Shown here one piece after another: positions 1 to 7,949 of a stretch of 64,000 bases of DNA. A program made the translations under genes and the position numbers. The notes beneath the pieces were generated by a model that was not told the origin of the DNA, ran no database searches, and was given only the letters and a program-made list of their open reading frames with translations. This stretch comes from Moritella sp. (GTDB lineage: Bacteria > Pseudomonadota > Gammaproteobacteria > Enterobacterales > Moritellaceae), in assembly GCF_013215705.1 (NCBI RefSeq), contig NZ_JABSQR010000008.1, positions 62,001 to 126,000 on the forward strand, in the 5' to 3' direction. Each line of letters opens with the position of its first letter. The stretch's first letter is position 1.

Positions 1-2
1 GT

Positions 3-176
3 ACGCGCGATGCTAATATTGGTTCTATTTTGGGGTTAGGTTTTCCTGCTTGGACGGGGGGTGTTTTACAATTCGTAGACCATTATGGTGCGGACAACTT
101 TAAGCAGCGCGCAGAGCAACTATGTGAGCAGTTTGGGCCGCAATTCACGCCTGTTGCTATTTTATCTGAGTGGTGA
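3..176 (+). CDS. 3-hydroxyacyl-CoA dehydrogenase, C-terminal end (partial)
   Basis: Only the last 57 codons are in the window; the 5' part lies upstream of base 1. The visible peptide contains SILGLGFPAWTGGVLQFVD and ends ...PVAILSEW. The glycine-rich WTGG segment is typical of the C-terminal 3-hydroxyacyl-CoA dehydrogenase domain of fatty-acid beta-oxidation multifunctional enzymes (FadB/FadJ type), which oxidise 3-hydroxyacyl-CoA with NAD. The frame is open from base 3 to the TGA at 174-176. Which subtype it is cannot be told from this piece. No terminator is evident in the 124 bp that follow. Confidence 0.7.
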   Translation, partial: TRDANIGSILGLGFPAWTGGVLQFVDHYGADNFKQRAEQLCEQFGPQFTPVAILSEW

Positions 177-300
177 AACCAGTAATCACTGAAAAACTCA
201 ATGATGACCGTTCATAAATTAGGCGATAGCCTTTTAAATCAAATTAACTTAATGTTATTATCCTAGGTTCATGTAACGGTTAACTAGGGAATAATAACTA

Positions 301-1158
301 GTGAAAGTGCCTCAAAGAATACAACCTCTTGTTGATGACGGGCTTGTTGACGAAGTATTACGTCAGTTAATGAGTGGTAAAGAAGCAACGGTATACGTTG
401 TGCGTTGTGGTCAGGAGATCCGTTGCGCGAAGGTTTACAAAGACGTAGAGAACCGCAGTTTTAAACAAGCGGTGCAATATCGAGAAGGTCGTAAAGTTCG
501 TAACAGTCGACGTGCTCGTGCAATGGAAAAAGGCTCTAGCTTTGGGCGTAACGAACAAGAAAAAATATGGCAAAATGCCGAAGTCGATGCGTTGTATCGC
601 TTAGATAATGCGGGTGTACGCGTTCCTGAGCCTTATGGTTGCTTTGACGGTGTCTTACTCATGGAGTTAGTCACTGATGCTGATGGTTTTGCTGCGCCGC
701 GTTTAGCGGATGTTCAATTAAGCCCTGAACAGGCTGTAATTGATCATGATAAAGTGATCCATTATGTAAGGTTAATGCTTTGCGATGGACTTATTCATGG
801 TGATTTATCCGAATTTAATGTGCTTGTTGATGAACATGGACCTGTTATTATTGATTTGCCTCAAGCGGTTGATGCGTCAGCAAACAATAATGCTAAGTGG
901 ATGCTGGAACGTGATGTTGACAATATGACCCAATATTACGGACAATATGCACCTGAGTTACTTCTAACAAAGTATGCTAAAGAGATGTGGGCTTTATACG
1001 AAGCTGCAGAGCTCACTGTTGACGTTAAATTGACAGGTGAGTTTGTTGAAAGTACGGAATCTGCTGATGTAGAAGGTATTTTAGACGAGATTAATGCAGC
1101 TAGAGAAGAAGAACTTGAACGCTTAGCGAGAATTCAATTTTCGGAAGAAGTTGAATAA
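301..1158 (+). CDS. RIO1-family serine/threonine protein kinase
   Basis: A 285-residue atypical kinase of the bacterial RIO1 group. Visible motifs are the ATP-binding SGKEATVY (residues 25-32), the likely ATP-anchoring lysine in CAKVYK (about K44), the catalytic loop HGDLSEFN (166-173, D168 as catalytic base) and the metal-binding IDLPQ (184-188). The C-terminus is an acidic, probably helical tail. The start is GTG at 301, the first codon of the homologous region; no strong Shine-Dalgarno sequence is visible. It is transcribed alone and closed by a good terminator. Bacterial RIO1 proteins are active kinases of poorly defined role, so the substrate is unknown. Confidence 0.88.
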   Translation: MKVPQRIQPLVDDGLVDEVLRQLMSGKEATVYVVRCGQEIRCAKVYKDVENRSFKQAVQYREGRKVRNSRRARAMEKGSSFGRNEQEKIWQNAEVDALYRLDNAGVRVPEPYGCFDGVLLMELVTDADGFAAPRLADVQLSPEQAVIDHDKVIHYVRLMLCDGLIHGDLSEFNVLVDEHGPVIIDLPQAVDASANNNAKWMLERDVDNMTQYYGQYAPELLLTKYAKEMWALYEAAELTVDVKLTGEFVESTESADVEGILDEINAAREEELERLARIQFSEEVE

Positions 1159-1208
1159 CTAGAATTAGTAAATGTTAGATAAGTCATAATTTGAAGTTAA
1201 ATGATGAA

Positions 1209-1242
1209 CCCCTTAGCGATATTAATTTCTAAGGGGTTTTTT
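1209..1242 (+). terminator. Rho-independent terminator after the RIO kinase
   Basis: An 8-bp perfect stem CCCCTTAG / CTAAGGGG with a 12-nt loop is followed by six T. It lies 50 bp after the kinase stop codon in the sense orientation. Confidence 0.88.
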
Positions 1243-1304
1243 ATAATGTTGAAATGCGGATTTGATTATTATCCATGTTTCTTAATAGCCTATAAATTTA
1301 GGGG

Positions 1305-1688
1305 CTAACGCGATGTAACGATATCTTGTTCCATGTTTGTTGACGTTTCTTCAGAAACCAATCTATTTGGTCGTAAACCAATGCAATGTTTAGGCATGTC
1401 TTTCTCACGCTCTAAGTATAATGCGCAGCTATATAGGTTTTTACGTAATTCGGTATTACTTACTAATTTTTCTTCACCCCAATAATGTAATTCAAAAACG
1501 AGAAACCAAAAGATCTGCTCTTTTTCACTTGAGACCTTTTCGTCTACGACATCTAGAGATTGCCAATCCTGTAGTACATCCCATACCAAGTTACTTAAAA
1601 CGCTGTAACTGATTTTATGCATGAGAAATTGATTTACATTGTCCGTTAATAGTGCTGATTTCTCATTAATAAATGCGACTGCTTGCAT
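1305..1688 (-). CDS. Hypothetical protein, 127 aa
   Basis: I do not recognise the family. The 127-residue protein is soluble, rich in aromatic residues (FWFLVFELHYWGEEKL near the middle) and has no signal peptide or membrane segment. It is probably real: the ATG at 1688 is preceded by GGAG at a good spacing, the frame is long for its AT-rich surroundings, and nothing on the other strand competes. It stands alone between the kinase terminator and the LysR gene, so context gives no functional clue. Confidence 0.65.
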   Translation of the reverse strand: MQAVAFINEKSALLTDNVNQFLMHKISYSVLSNLVWDVLQDWQSLDVVDEKVSSEKEQIFWFLVFELHYWGEEKLVSNTELRKNLYSCALYLEREKDMPKHCIGLRPNRLVSEETSTNMEQDIVTSR

Positions 1689-1797
1689 TGGTTTATCTCC
1701 ACTTGTTTAAAACTAATTTTAAGTCTAGCGTCAAACCCTAGTTTAGAGACGTTTAGACTTGATTAATAATGCCTAAAAAGTAATAGTTCGATCTTGC

Positions 1798-2703
1798 TCA
1801 CATAATTTTCGCTAAATGATTGAAATGTTCCTTTAAGAAACTTAATAACACACGATGTTTTTTCGAACCCGCGCTCCCCGGAGGAAAAACGCCGTATAGT
1901 TCAATGTTTGATAATTCATAATCAAACAACAGTTGTTCGAGTTTGTGTGAGGCAATCTTGGGTGCAGCATCGTAAAGCGGGATCCTTGCAATGCCATGAC
2001 CACCCTCGACAAATGCTGTACGTGCTGCTGCATTGTTGGTACTTATACTTCCTTTTGGTTTAACGCTATAAGCACGAGTGCCTTTGGACAGTGTTAAGGT
2101 ACTTGAACTTAATTTATATAATACCCAATTATGTTCGTTCAGTTCAGTTGGGGAAACGGGTCTACCATATTTGTTTAAGTAATCAGGTGATGCACATAAG
2201 CAGGTTTTCATTGATATTAATTTTAGTGCTTGCAAGCCTGAATCAACTAATGGAGCGCCCCTGATCGCCAGATCAATTCCTTCTTGCATGATGTTTACAA
2301 TATCATCAGTAAGTATTATGTCTAATTCAATCTTCGGAAATTGGATCTTGAACATGTTTAATGCCGGAACAATTATCTGCAATCCTACATTGACCGGACA
2401 GGTTATCTTTAATAACCCTTCAGGTTCATGCTTTAAATTTTCTATTTGTTGATTTGCTGCTTCAGCCTGTTGGGCAATTTCTTGGCAGTGCTGGTAATAC
2501 TGCTGTCCTGCTTCGGTGAGCGTAAAACTGCGTGTGGTTCGATTAAGTAATTTTAGTCCTAAATGGGTTTCCAGCTTTTTAAGATGGTAACTGACTACTG
2601 CACGTGAGAGGTTTAAATGCCGAGCTGCCGCGGAAAGCGTGCCTTGTTCGACAATTTGTGCGTAAACAACCATACTTTTTAATTGTTCAAATGATACATT
2701 CAT
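1798..2703 (-). CDS. LysR-family transcriptional regulator
   Basis: A standard-length (301 aa) LysR regulator. The N-terminal winged helix-turn-helix spans about residues 3-62, including GTLSAAARHLNLSRAVVSYHL. The rest is a periplasmic-binding-protein-like effector domain (about 88-295). It belongs to the CrgA/DsdC-like subgroup that often controls a divergent redox or alcohol-dehydrogenase gene. It is divergent from the PfpI-aldehyde reductase pair, with 229 bp between them containing an imperfect inverted repeat (2728-2758) that could be its operator. Regulation of that pair and the inducer are inference. Confidence 0.88.
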   Translation of the reverse strand: MNVSFEQLKSMVVYAQIVEQGTLSAAARHLNLSRAVVSYHLKKLETHLGLKLLNRTTRSFTLTEAGQQYYQHCQEIAQQAEAANQQIENLKHEPEGLLKITCPVNVGLQIIVPALNMFKIQFPKIELDIILTDDIVNIMQEGIDLAIRGAPLVDSGLQALKLISMKTCLCASPDYLNKYGRPVSPTELNEHNWVLYKLSSSTLTLSKGTRAYSVKPKGSISTNNAAARTAFVEGGHGIARIPLYDAAPKIASHKLEQLLFDYELSNIELYGVFPPGSAGSKKHRVLLSFLKEHFNHLAKIM

Positions 2704-2727
2704 AACTAATCCAGATAGTGATATTAG

Positions 2728-2758
2728 TTACATTGTATCAAAAATTCGAACAGTGTAA
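2728..2758. promoter_or_regulatory. Inverted repeat, candidate LysR operator
   Basis: TTACATTG at 2728-2735 faces CAGTGTAA at 2751-2758, a 7 of 8 match as an inverted repeat with a 15-nt spacer. It lies 25 bp upstream of the LysR start and about 175 bp before the divergent PfpI gene. LysR proteins commonly bind such dyads (T-N11-A class). There is no direct evidence of binding. Confidence 0.4.
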
Positions 2759-2829
2759 TCAATATACTCTGCATTGTTAGATTTAATGTTGAGGTATAGA
2801 CTGTTTCTATTCGCTGTTAACAAGCCGCT

Positions 2830-2880
2830 ATTAATAAGCCAAGTAACGATTAATAAACCAAGTCATTATTAATAAACAGT
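2830..2880. repeat. Short tandem repeat, 19-bp unit, about 2.6 copies
   Basis: Two adjacent 19-nt units start ATTAATAA and continue (G/A)CCAAGT; a third partial unit, ATTAATAAACAGT, follows at 2868-2880. The array sits between the putative operator and the start of the PfpI gene, in its probable 5' leader. Confidence 0.65.
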
Positions 2881-2932
2881 GGCATAACAGCTCGGACATA
2901 AATTGATGTCTAAATTTAAAATGAGAGAAACT

Positions 2933-3631
2933 ATGATGAATAACAACAGTATGATCAAAAATATTTTAGTGGTTTTAACATCACATGCAGATTTAGGTAA
3001 TACAGGTGAAAAGACCGGTTTTTGGGTTGAAGAACTCGCTGCACCTTATTATGTGTTCCTTGATGCCGGTATGAACATTACTCTGGCTTCTCCGGCTGGT
3101 GGCAAGCCACCGATTGATCCTAAAAGTGCCGATGAAAGCATGCAAACAGATGCAACTCGTCGTTTTGATGCTGATGATGCCGCACAGCAAGCGCTGGCGA
3201 CAACAGTGAAACTCGTTGATGTAAACGAGCAAGACTTTGATGCCGTATTTTACCCAGGCGGCCACGGTCCACTTTGGGATTTAACGGACAACCAAACATC
3301 AATTGATTTACTCGCTGCTTTTATTGCGAATAACAAACCTGTGTCAGCGGTTTGTCATGCAAGTGCGGCGCTACTGAATGTTAAAACACCTGAAGGTGAG
3401 TATGTAATTAAGGGTAAAGCCGTAACAGGTTTTTCAAATACAGAAGAAGATGCGGTACAATTAACTGATATCGTACCATTTTTATTAGAAGATGAGCTTG
3501 TAAAGCGTGGCGGTGACTATCAGAAGGTTGCTGATTGGACACCGTTTGCTGTACAAGATGGCTTGATCATTACAGGTCAAAATCCTGCGTCTTCTGCATT
3601 AGTAGCTGAAAAACTAATCGCACACGCTTAA
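2933..3631 (+). CDS. DJ-1/PfpI-family protein (class I glutamine amidotransferase-like)
   Basis: About 232 residues of the Hsp31-like branch of the DJ-1/PfpI superfamily, whose members include chaperones, deglycases and glutathione-independent glyoxalases. Visible are an N-terminal acidic segment TGFWVEELAAPYY, the oxyanion strand FYPGGHGPLWD, and the nucleophile elbow AVCHASAALL with the catalytic cysteine at about residue 131. I place the start at ATG 2933 (GAGA 5 nt upstream); in-frame TTG 2903, ATG 2906 and ATG 2921 would add 4-10 residues. It is followed after 15 bp by an aldehyde reductase gene, suggesting a joint role in carbonyl (methylglyoxal-like) detoxification. That role is inference. 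Confidence 0.85.
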   Translation: MMNNNSMIKNILVVLTSHADLGNTGEKTGFWVEELAAPYYVFLDAGMNITLASPAGGKPPIDPKSADESMQTDATRRFDADDAAQQALATTVKLVDVNEQDFDAVFYPGGHGPLWDLTDNQTSIDLLAAFIANNKPVSAVCHASAALLNVKTPEGEYVIKGKAVTGFSNTEEDAVQLTDIVPFLLEDELVKRGGDYQKVADWTPFAVQDGLIITGQNPASSALVAEKLIAHA

Positions 3632-3646
3632 TATTAGGAAACAAAC

Positions 3647-4804
3647 ATGTTGAATTTTACGTTTCAAAACCCAACTCGCATTCACTTTGGTGATGATCAA
3701 ATTAAAGTTATAAGCAAAGAAATCCCATTAGATGCTAAAGTGTTAGTGACTTATGGCGGCGGTTCGATCAAATCAAATGGTGTTTATGATCAGGTTGTGG
3801 CTGCGTTGTCTGAGCATAATTGGGTTGAATTTTCAGGTATTGAACCTAATCCAACATACGACCAATTAATTAAAGCTGTTGACGTTATTAACAAGCACAA
3901 TGTTGATTATATCCTTGCTGTTGGTGGAGGTTCTGTTGTTGATGGTAGTAAATTTATTGCTGCAGCCGCTGTATTTGAAGGTGATGATGCTTGGGATATC
4001 TTGAGTAAAGGTGCGTCGGTTACTAAAGCATTACCTTTGGGCGCGGTATTAACCTTACCTGCTACCGGGTCTGAGTCAAATGGTGGTGCGGTAATTATGC
4101 GTGACGGCAGCAAGTTATCATTTGGTAGTCCGCTTGTTCGACCTACTTTTGCGATCCTTGATCCTGCGGTTAGTTTAAGCCTATCTGATCGCCAAATCAG
4201 TAACGGCGTTGTTGATGCATTTGTTCATACTATGGAACAATACATGACTTATAGCATCAACGCTAAAGTACAAGATCGTTTTTCTGAAGGGTTATTGTTA
4301 ACGCTGACCGAAGAAGGGCCAAAAGCTTTAAAGCCTGAAACGAAAGACGACTTAGACGTTCGTGGTAATATTATGTGGTCAGCAACGATGGCGCTAAACG
4401 GTCTTATTGGTGCTGGTGTTCCACATGATTGGGCCACGCATATGATTGGCCATGAATTGACTGCTGCACATGGCATTGACCACGCGCGTAGTTTATCTAT
4501 CGTATTGCCAGCAGTAATGAAAGTACTTCGTGAGGATAAACGCAGTAAACTATTGCAATATGCGGAACGAATTTGGAATATTACTGTTGCTGACGAAGAT
4601 GAAAAAATCGATCAAGCGATAGCAAAAACAGAAGCTTTCTTTAAAGCAATGGAAGTACCTACAACCCTTACTGAAGTGGGTATTACAGCGGGTGACATCG
4701 ATAATCTGATTGCAAAACTAGAGAAACACGGCATGGTAGCACTGGGTGAACGTAAAAATATCACCTTGGAAGTAAGCCGTAAGATCCTAGAGACCGCATT
4801 GTAA
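3647..4804 (+). CDS. yqhD: Iron-containing alcohol dehydrogenase / NADPH aldehyde reductase, YqhD-like
   Basis: A 385-residue group III alcohol dehydrogenase of the YqhD/BDH type, which reduces a wide range of aldehydes with NADPH. GGGS motifs at 37-40 and 93-96 contact the cofactor. The metal ligands are in their usual spacing: D190, H194, H265 and H279 (motifs VVDAFVH and HMIGHELTAAHGIDHA). Length matches E. coli YqhD. It shares a transcript with the PfpI-family gene 15 bp upstream, probably under the divergent LysR regulator. A decayed fragment of a paralogue lies at 7629-7788. Confidence 0.9.
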   Translation: MLNFTFQNPTRIHFGDDQIKVISKEIPLDAKVLVTYGGGSIKSNGVYDQVVAALSEHNWVEFSGIEPNPTYDQLIKAVDVINKHNVDYILAVGGGSVVDGSKFIAAAAVFEGDDAWDILSKGASVTKALPLGAVLTLPATGSESNGGAVIMRDGSKLSFGSPLVRPTFAILDPAVSLSLSDRQISNGVVDAFVHTMEQYMTYSINAKVQDRFSEGLLLTLTEEGPKALKPETKDDLDVRGNIMWSATMALNGLIGAGVPHDWATHMIGHELTAAHGIDHARSLSIVLPAVMKVLREDKRSKLLQYAERIWNITVADEDEKIDQAIAKTEAFFKAMEVPTTLTEVGITAGDIDNLIAKLEKHGMVALGERKNITLEVSRKILETAL

Positions 4805-4864
4805 ATTCAGAGCTTTACCACTTTATTTATGTCGTTAACTAGTAGTAAATAACATGTTATTAGT

Positions 4865-4900
4865 AAAAGCTGGAATGATTATTCATTTCAGCTTTTTTTT
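4865..4900 (+). terminator. Rho-independent terminator after yqhD
   Basis: AAAGCTG with an extended AT stem pairs with CAGCTTT and runs into eight T. It lies 60 bp downstream of the aldehyde reductase gene. Confidence 0.85.
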
Positions 4901-5033
4901 ACTTATAAAATGACGAATAGTCATATATTAGTCCCAGTGTCATACTTTTTTAATTCAATGATGTTATAACTTAATGATAAGGTTGTTTAATATATTTCAT
5001 TGAATTGTTGTTATGTATACTTAAGGAAGAGTA

Positions 5034-5336
5034 ATGACTGAATTAGAGTTAATATTGGGCGTAATTATGTTATCGGGTTTTTTGTTTGCTGCAATTGCTC
5101 GATTTAATTTACATCGGTATTTTCAACACAAAAAGATCTTAGTGTCTGCCGATAGACCGCAATCTGACAATAGTTCACCAGAAGCTATTTTGGATGATGG
5201 AATGCATAGTTTATTCCGTTATTTTATTGCAGGCATTATCATTTTTGTTGTTGGTAGTGCTACTTTGGTTGATCATGGTGCTTTGAAGGCGCTGGTCTCG
5301 TTATTTTTTGATTCGACATCTGCCTTGCAGGTTTAA
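5034..5336 (+). CDS. Hypothetical membrane protein, 100 aa, two membrane segments
   Basis: Not recognised. Hydrophobic stretches at about residues 5-23 (LILGVIMLSGFLFAAIA) and 65-79 (YFIAGIIIFVVGSATL) suggest two membrane passes, with a polar loop between them. ATG 5034 follows AAGGAAGAG, a strong Shine-Dalgarno sequence. It ends 3 bp before the stop of the small convergent gene at 5340-5504. Confidence 0.65.
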   Translation: MTELELILGVIMLSGFLFAAIARFNLHRYFQHKKILVSADRPQSDNSSPEAILDDGMHSLFRYFIAGIIIFVVGSATLVDHGALKALVSLFFDSTSALQV

Positions 5337-5339
5337 GCG

Positions 5340-5504
5340 CTAACGATCGTAACCTGATTCCGTTGGTATTTGCTGTAATTCTTGTTGCTGTTCTTTATCT
5401 AATTTCTTGTGTAGCGCCGAGATAAGTTCAAGATCTAACTTAGCAAAGAATATATCTTCTTCAGCTTTGCCTCTCTGGCGCATGGTTTCGTTAAATACAG
5501 ACAT
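5340..5504 (-). CDS. Small conserved-looking protein, 54 aa
   Basis: A highly charged, helical 54-residue peptide starting MSVFNETMRQRGKAEEDIFF. The start at 5504 is supported by AGAGG seven nucleotides upstream; an in-frame ATG at 5534 lacks this. No signal peptide, membrane segment or cysteine is present. The family is not recognised. Good codon structure and the ribosome binding site make a real gene likely despite its size. Confidence 0.6.
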   Translation of the reverse strand: MSVFNETMRQRGKAEEDIFFAKLDLELISALHKKLDKEQQQELQQIPTESGYDR

Positions 5505-5584
5505 ATTGATTACCTCTAATAACCCGCATATCAATAATTTTAGTTTGTTTTTGGCAGAAGCGTTACTCGAGGTGGGAGTATATT

Positions 5585-5608
5585 TATACTCAAGTTACTT
5601 CAAGTATA
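5585..5608. repeat. Palindromic intergenic repeat, copy 1
   Basis: A 24-nt imperfect palindrome: TATACTCAAG, then TTACTT, then CAAGTATA. It abuts the stop codon of the HAD gene. It closely resembles the perfect hairpin at 58306-58328 (arms TATACCCAAG / CTTGGGTATA), so the two look like members of one dispersed family. Confidence 0.55.
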
Positions 5609-6274
5609 TTATGCAGCTTGTGAATTTTTCTTTAGAGTAGCTAAAACGTTTGATAAAGAATGGGTTACAGTATGACCTAATGTCAATATTTCTGTAGTTG
5701 GTTGGACAAGATCAGGTATTTGGAATGTTTGCATATTCGCGCTTACAGCAGCGCGTACACCATTATTAGAATCTTCAAAGGCTAAACATTGCTCTGGCTG
5801 AATATTTAAGCGGTCTGCCGCAAGTAAATAAATTTCAGGGTCTGGTTTACCATTTTTAACTTCGCAACCAGTGGTTAAATTATCAAAATAGTGGTCTAAA
5901 CCGGCAAGATTTAATTTTATTTTAGCCACATCTTGTTGTGTTGATGTTGCAACAGCCGTCGGAATGTTGTTATTTTTTAACCATGTTAAGAGTTCAACAA
6001 CACCGTCTTTAACTGGGATGGCTTGGTGTTTAACGACGGCGTTATAGCGAATACGCCACGCTTCATGTAGTACTGGGTAATCTAAGTCGCTGCCATAACC
6101 TGCGCGAATGACTTTTTCAATGCCTTGAGAATTACGACCTATAATATCTAAGTAGACATCTTCTAAAAAAGGAATTGATAATGAGGCACATGCTTCTTCA
6201 AAGATCCTCTTACAAACACGCTCTGTATCAAGAAGTAGTCCGTCCATATCAAAAATAGCAGCTTGGTAATTCAC
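5609..6274 (-). CDS. HAD-superfamily phosphatase, beta-phosphoglucomutase-like
   Basis: A 221-residue haloacid-dehalogenase hydrolase, subfamily IA, with a cap domain. Motif I is FDMDGLLLDTE (nucleophile D9, acid/base D11). Motif II is the ATSTQQD region, motif III KPDPEIYLLAA and motif IV FEDSNNGVRAA. The SNNG after the motif IV aspartate is typical of sugar-phosphate phosphatases and beta-phosphoglucomutases (YniC/YcjU-like). The substrate cannot be told. It is monocistronic. Confidence 0.85.
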   Translation of the reverse strand: MNYQAAIFDMDGLLLDTERVCKRIFEEACASLSIPFLEDVYLDIIGRNSQGIEKVIRAGYGSDLDYPVLHEAWRIRYNAVVKHQAIPVKDGVVELLTWLKNNNIPTAVATSTQQDVAKIKLNLAGLDHYFDNLTTGCEVKNGKPDPEIYLLAADRLNIQPEQCLAFEDSNNGVRAAVSANMQTFQIPDLVQPTTEILTLGHTVTHSLSNVLATLKKNSQAA

Positions 6275-6550
6275 TTGTTTTTCCTCTATAGCATTAAATA
6301 TCTGAGAGTTATCTACTCTACCAGATTTAAGATGTGTAATTAAGTTAAGGCTAAGATCGACTTATTCGATACTATTATCCCTTCTTTATCAAATAGCTAT
6401 TATATTACAATAGTATAAGAACATAAGAACATAACGTTCGCAATGCAGAATAAACGCTTAATTAAATATGCTAAGTGATATAAGTCACAACATACACAAT
6501 CATAAATGATAACATAACACCCTCTTATAGGTATTTTTAGGGAGTGTATT

Positions 6551-7549
6551 TTGAAAAACATGTTAGCTATGACCACTTTGTTCATCGGATTAATTAACCC
6601 CGTCTATGCAATAACCTGGCAAGCAGATACTGAACTATCTAACTTTGAAACCACAACAATAGCATTACCGGATGATTATGACGGGGAAGCAATTGCAACC
6701 CTAATCAGACAACGTAATGATTTTACTTCTACAAAAGCAGTTTTATATATTCATGGCTACTCAGACTATTTTTTCCAAGAAGAAATGGCCAAAGAATATA
6801 TAGACCATGGTTATAATTTCTATGCTTTAGACCTGAGAAAATATGGCCGTTCGATGCTACCAAACCAGCATCCTAATATGATGAAGGATATCAGTGAATA
6901 TGATGAAGAGATAACCAAATCTATCCACATTATTCGCGGTGAAGAAGGTAATAACCAACTATTATTAGCCGGGCACTCAACTGGTGGCTTAATTAGCGCT
7001 ATCTATGCTAATAAGTTTCAGGATGACAATACAATTGATGCAGTATTCTTAAACAGTCCGTATTTTTCTGAAACCCCGCTAGCGACGGCCGTAATTAGTG
7101 CAGGCCTACTCTGCCCATACTGTAAACTACCAACACCTCCAGCTCTTAAAGTATATGGCAAGTCGTTAAGTAATGATTATTACGGTGAATGGGAATTTAA
7201 CTACGACTGGAAACCTGTTGTAAATGGTAACATTCCTGTTTATTCGGGTTGGCTTGCGTCTGTGTATAAAGCACAAAATATTTTGCATAAAGGTCTAAAT
7301 ATTAAAATGCCGATCTTAGTCATGCATTCTAAATACAGTAGTTCACCTCTTTTTTATACCGAAAAAGCATCACGAACAGATACCGTACTAAACGTTGATG
7401 CAATCGATAAATATGCTGATAATATTGGTGATGTTATAACTAAGATCCGTATTGAAGATGGTTTACACGATTTAGTACTTTCCCGTCAGGATGTCCGAGA
7501 GCGTGTTTACAGCGAATTATTCCGCTGGTTAGATGGCTACATGAAATAA
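6551..7549 (+). CDS. Secreted alpha/beta hydrolase (S33 / lysophospholipase-like)
   Basis: A 332-residue alpha/beta hydrolase with an N-terminal signal peptide (MKNMLAMTTLFIGLINPVYA, cleavage after about residue 20). The nucleophile elbow is AGHSTGG, with the serine between the conserved glycines. The oxyanion region is VLYIHGYSDYF, and the likely catalytic His is in IEDGLHDLVLS. The layout resembles monoglyceride lipases and PldB-like lysophospholipases. The start is TTG at 6551, supported by AGGGAG six nucleotides upstream; the next ATG (6560) would cut the signal peptide short. The natural substrate is unknown. Confidence 0.82.
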   Translation: MKNMLAMTTLFIGLINPVYAITWQADTELSNFETTTIALPDDYDGEAIATLIRQRNDFTSTKAVLYIHGYSDYFFQEEMAKEYIDHGYNFYALDLRKYGRSMLPNQHPNMMKDISEYDEEITKSIHIIRGEEGNNQLLLAGHSTGGLISAIYANKFQDDNTIDAVFLNSPYFSETPLATAVISAGLLCPYCKLPTPPALKVYGKSLSNDYYGEWEFNYDWKPVVNGNIPVYSGWLASVYKAQNILHKGLNIKMPILVMHSKYSSSPLFYTEKASRTDTVLNVDAIDKYADNIGDVITKIRIEDGLHDLVLSRQDVRERVYSELFRWLDGYMK

Positions 7550-7628
7550 GTAAAATTAAGTGTATATGGTTAGCATTTTAAAGGTTGGCCATATTACCAA
7601 CCAGCCGATATTGTATATAAAAGAGATC

Positions 7629-7788
7629 TTATAATGCAGCTTCTAAAATCTTACGACTTACTTCCAAGGTGATATTTTCACGTTCACTAAGTGCATGGTC
7701 ATCCAATCACGTGTGTTAGCCAATCATGCGGTACGCCAGCACCGATAAGACCGTTTAACGCCATCGTTACCGACCACATAATAATGTT
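7629..7788 (-). pseudogene. Decayed yqhD-like gene fragment with internal deletion
   Basis: Read on the minus strand, 7788-7702 encodes NIIMWSVTMALNGLIGAGV then PHDWLTHVIG, matching about residues 241-268 of the intact YqhD homologue at 3647-4804. Directly after it, in another frame, 7694-7629 encodes ALSERENITLEVSRKILEAAL and a stop, matching the extreme C-terminus. The roughly 100 residues between these are deleted, and there is no upstream coding region. DNA identity to the intact gene remains obvious. This is a relic of a second, divergent aldehyde reductase gene. Confidence 0.85.
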
Positions 7789-7801
7789 AATATGCTATTG
7801 G

Positions 7802-7843
7802 CCTAGTACTGCACGCAATAAGCATGCAGCACTAGGGATTTTT
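7802..7843 (+). terminator. Possible terminator hairpin
   Basis: CCTAGTACTGCA faces TGCAGCACTAGG across a short loop (one A-C mismatch), followed by GATTTTT. It lies in the 400-bp non-coding stretch (7550-7949) that otherwise holds the yqhD relic, a small dyad GGTTGG/CCAACC at 7583-7602 and a second dyad GCTAGG/CCTAGC near 7875-7895. No gene directly upstream is an obvious client. Confidence 0.45.
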
Positions 7844-7949
7844 AGGTATTAATCACAGTCGAGGTCATTTAACGCTAGGGGTTTCCATCCTAGCCTCTTA
7901 TATCGTTAATATTCGTTATTTAGCTTAATTTAAAACTAAAACTGTAAGA

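Noticed and set aside
7802-7895. Dyads that might be an integron attC site
   Set aside because: No GTTRRRY core or typical R/L box pairs are seen, and no integrase or cassette genes are near; read as a terminator or decayed sequence.
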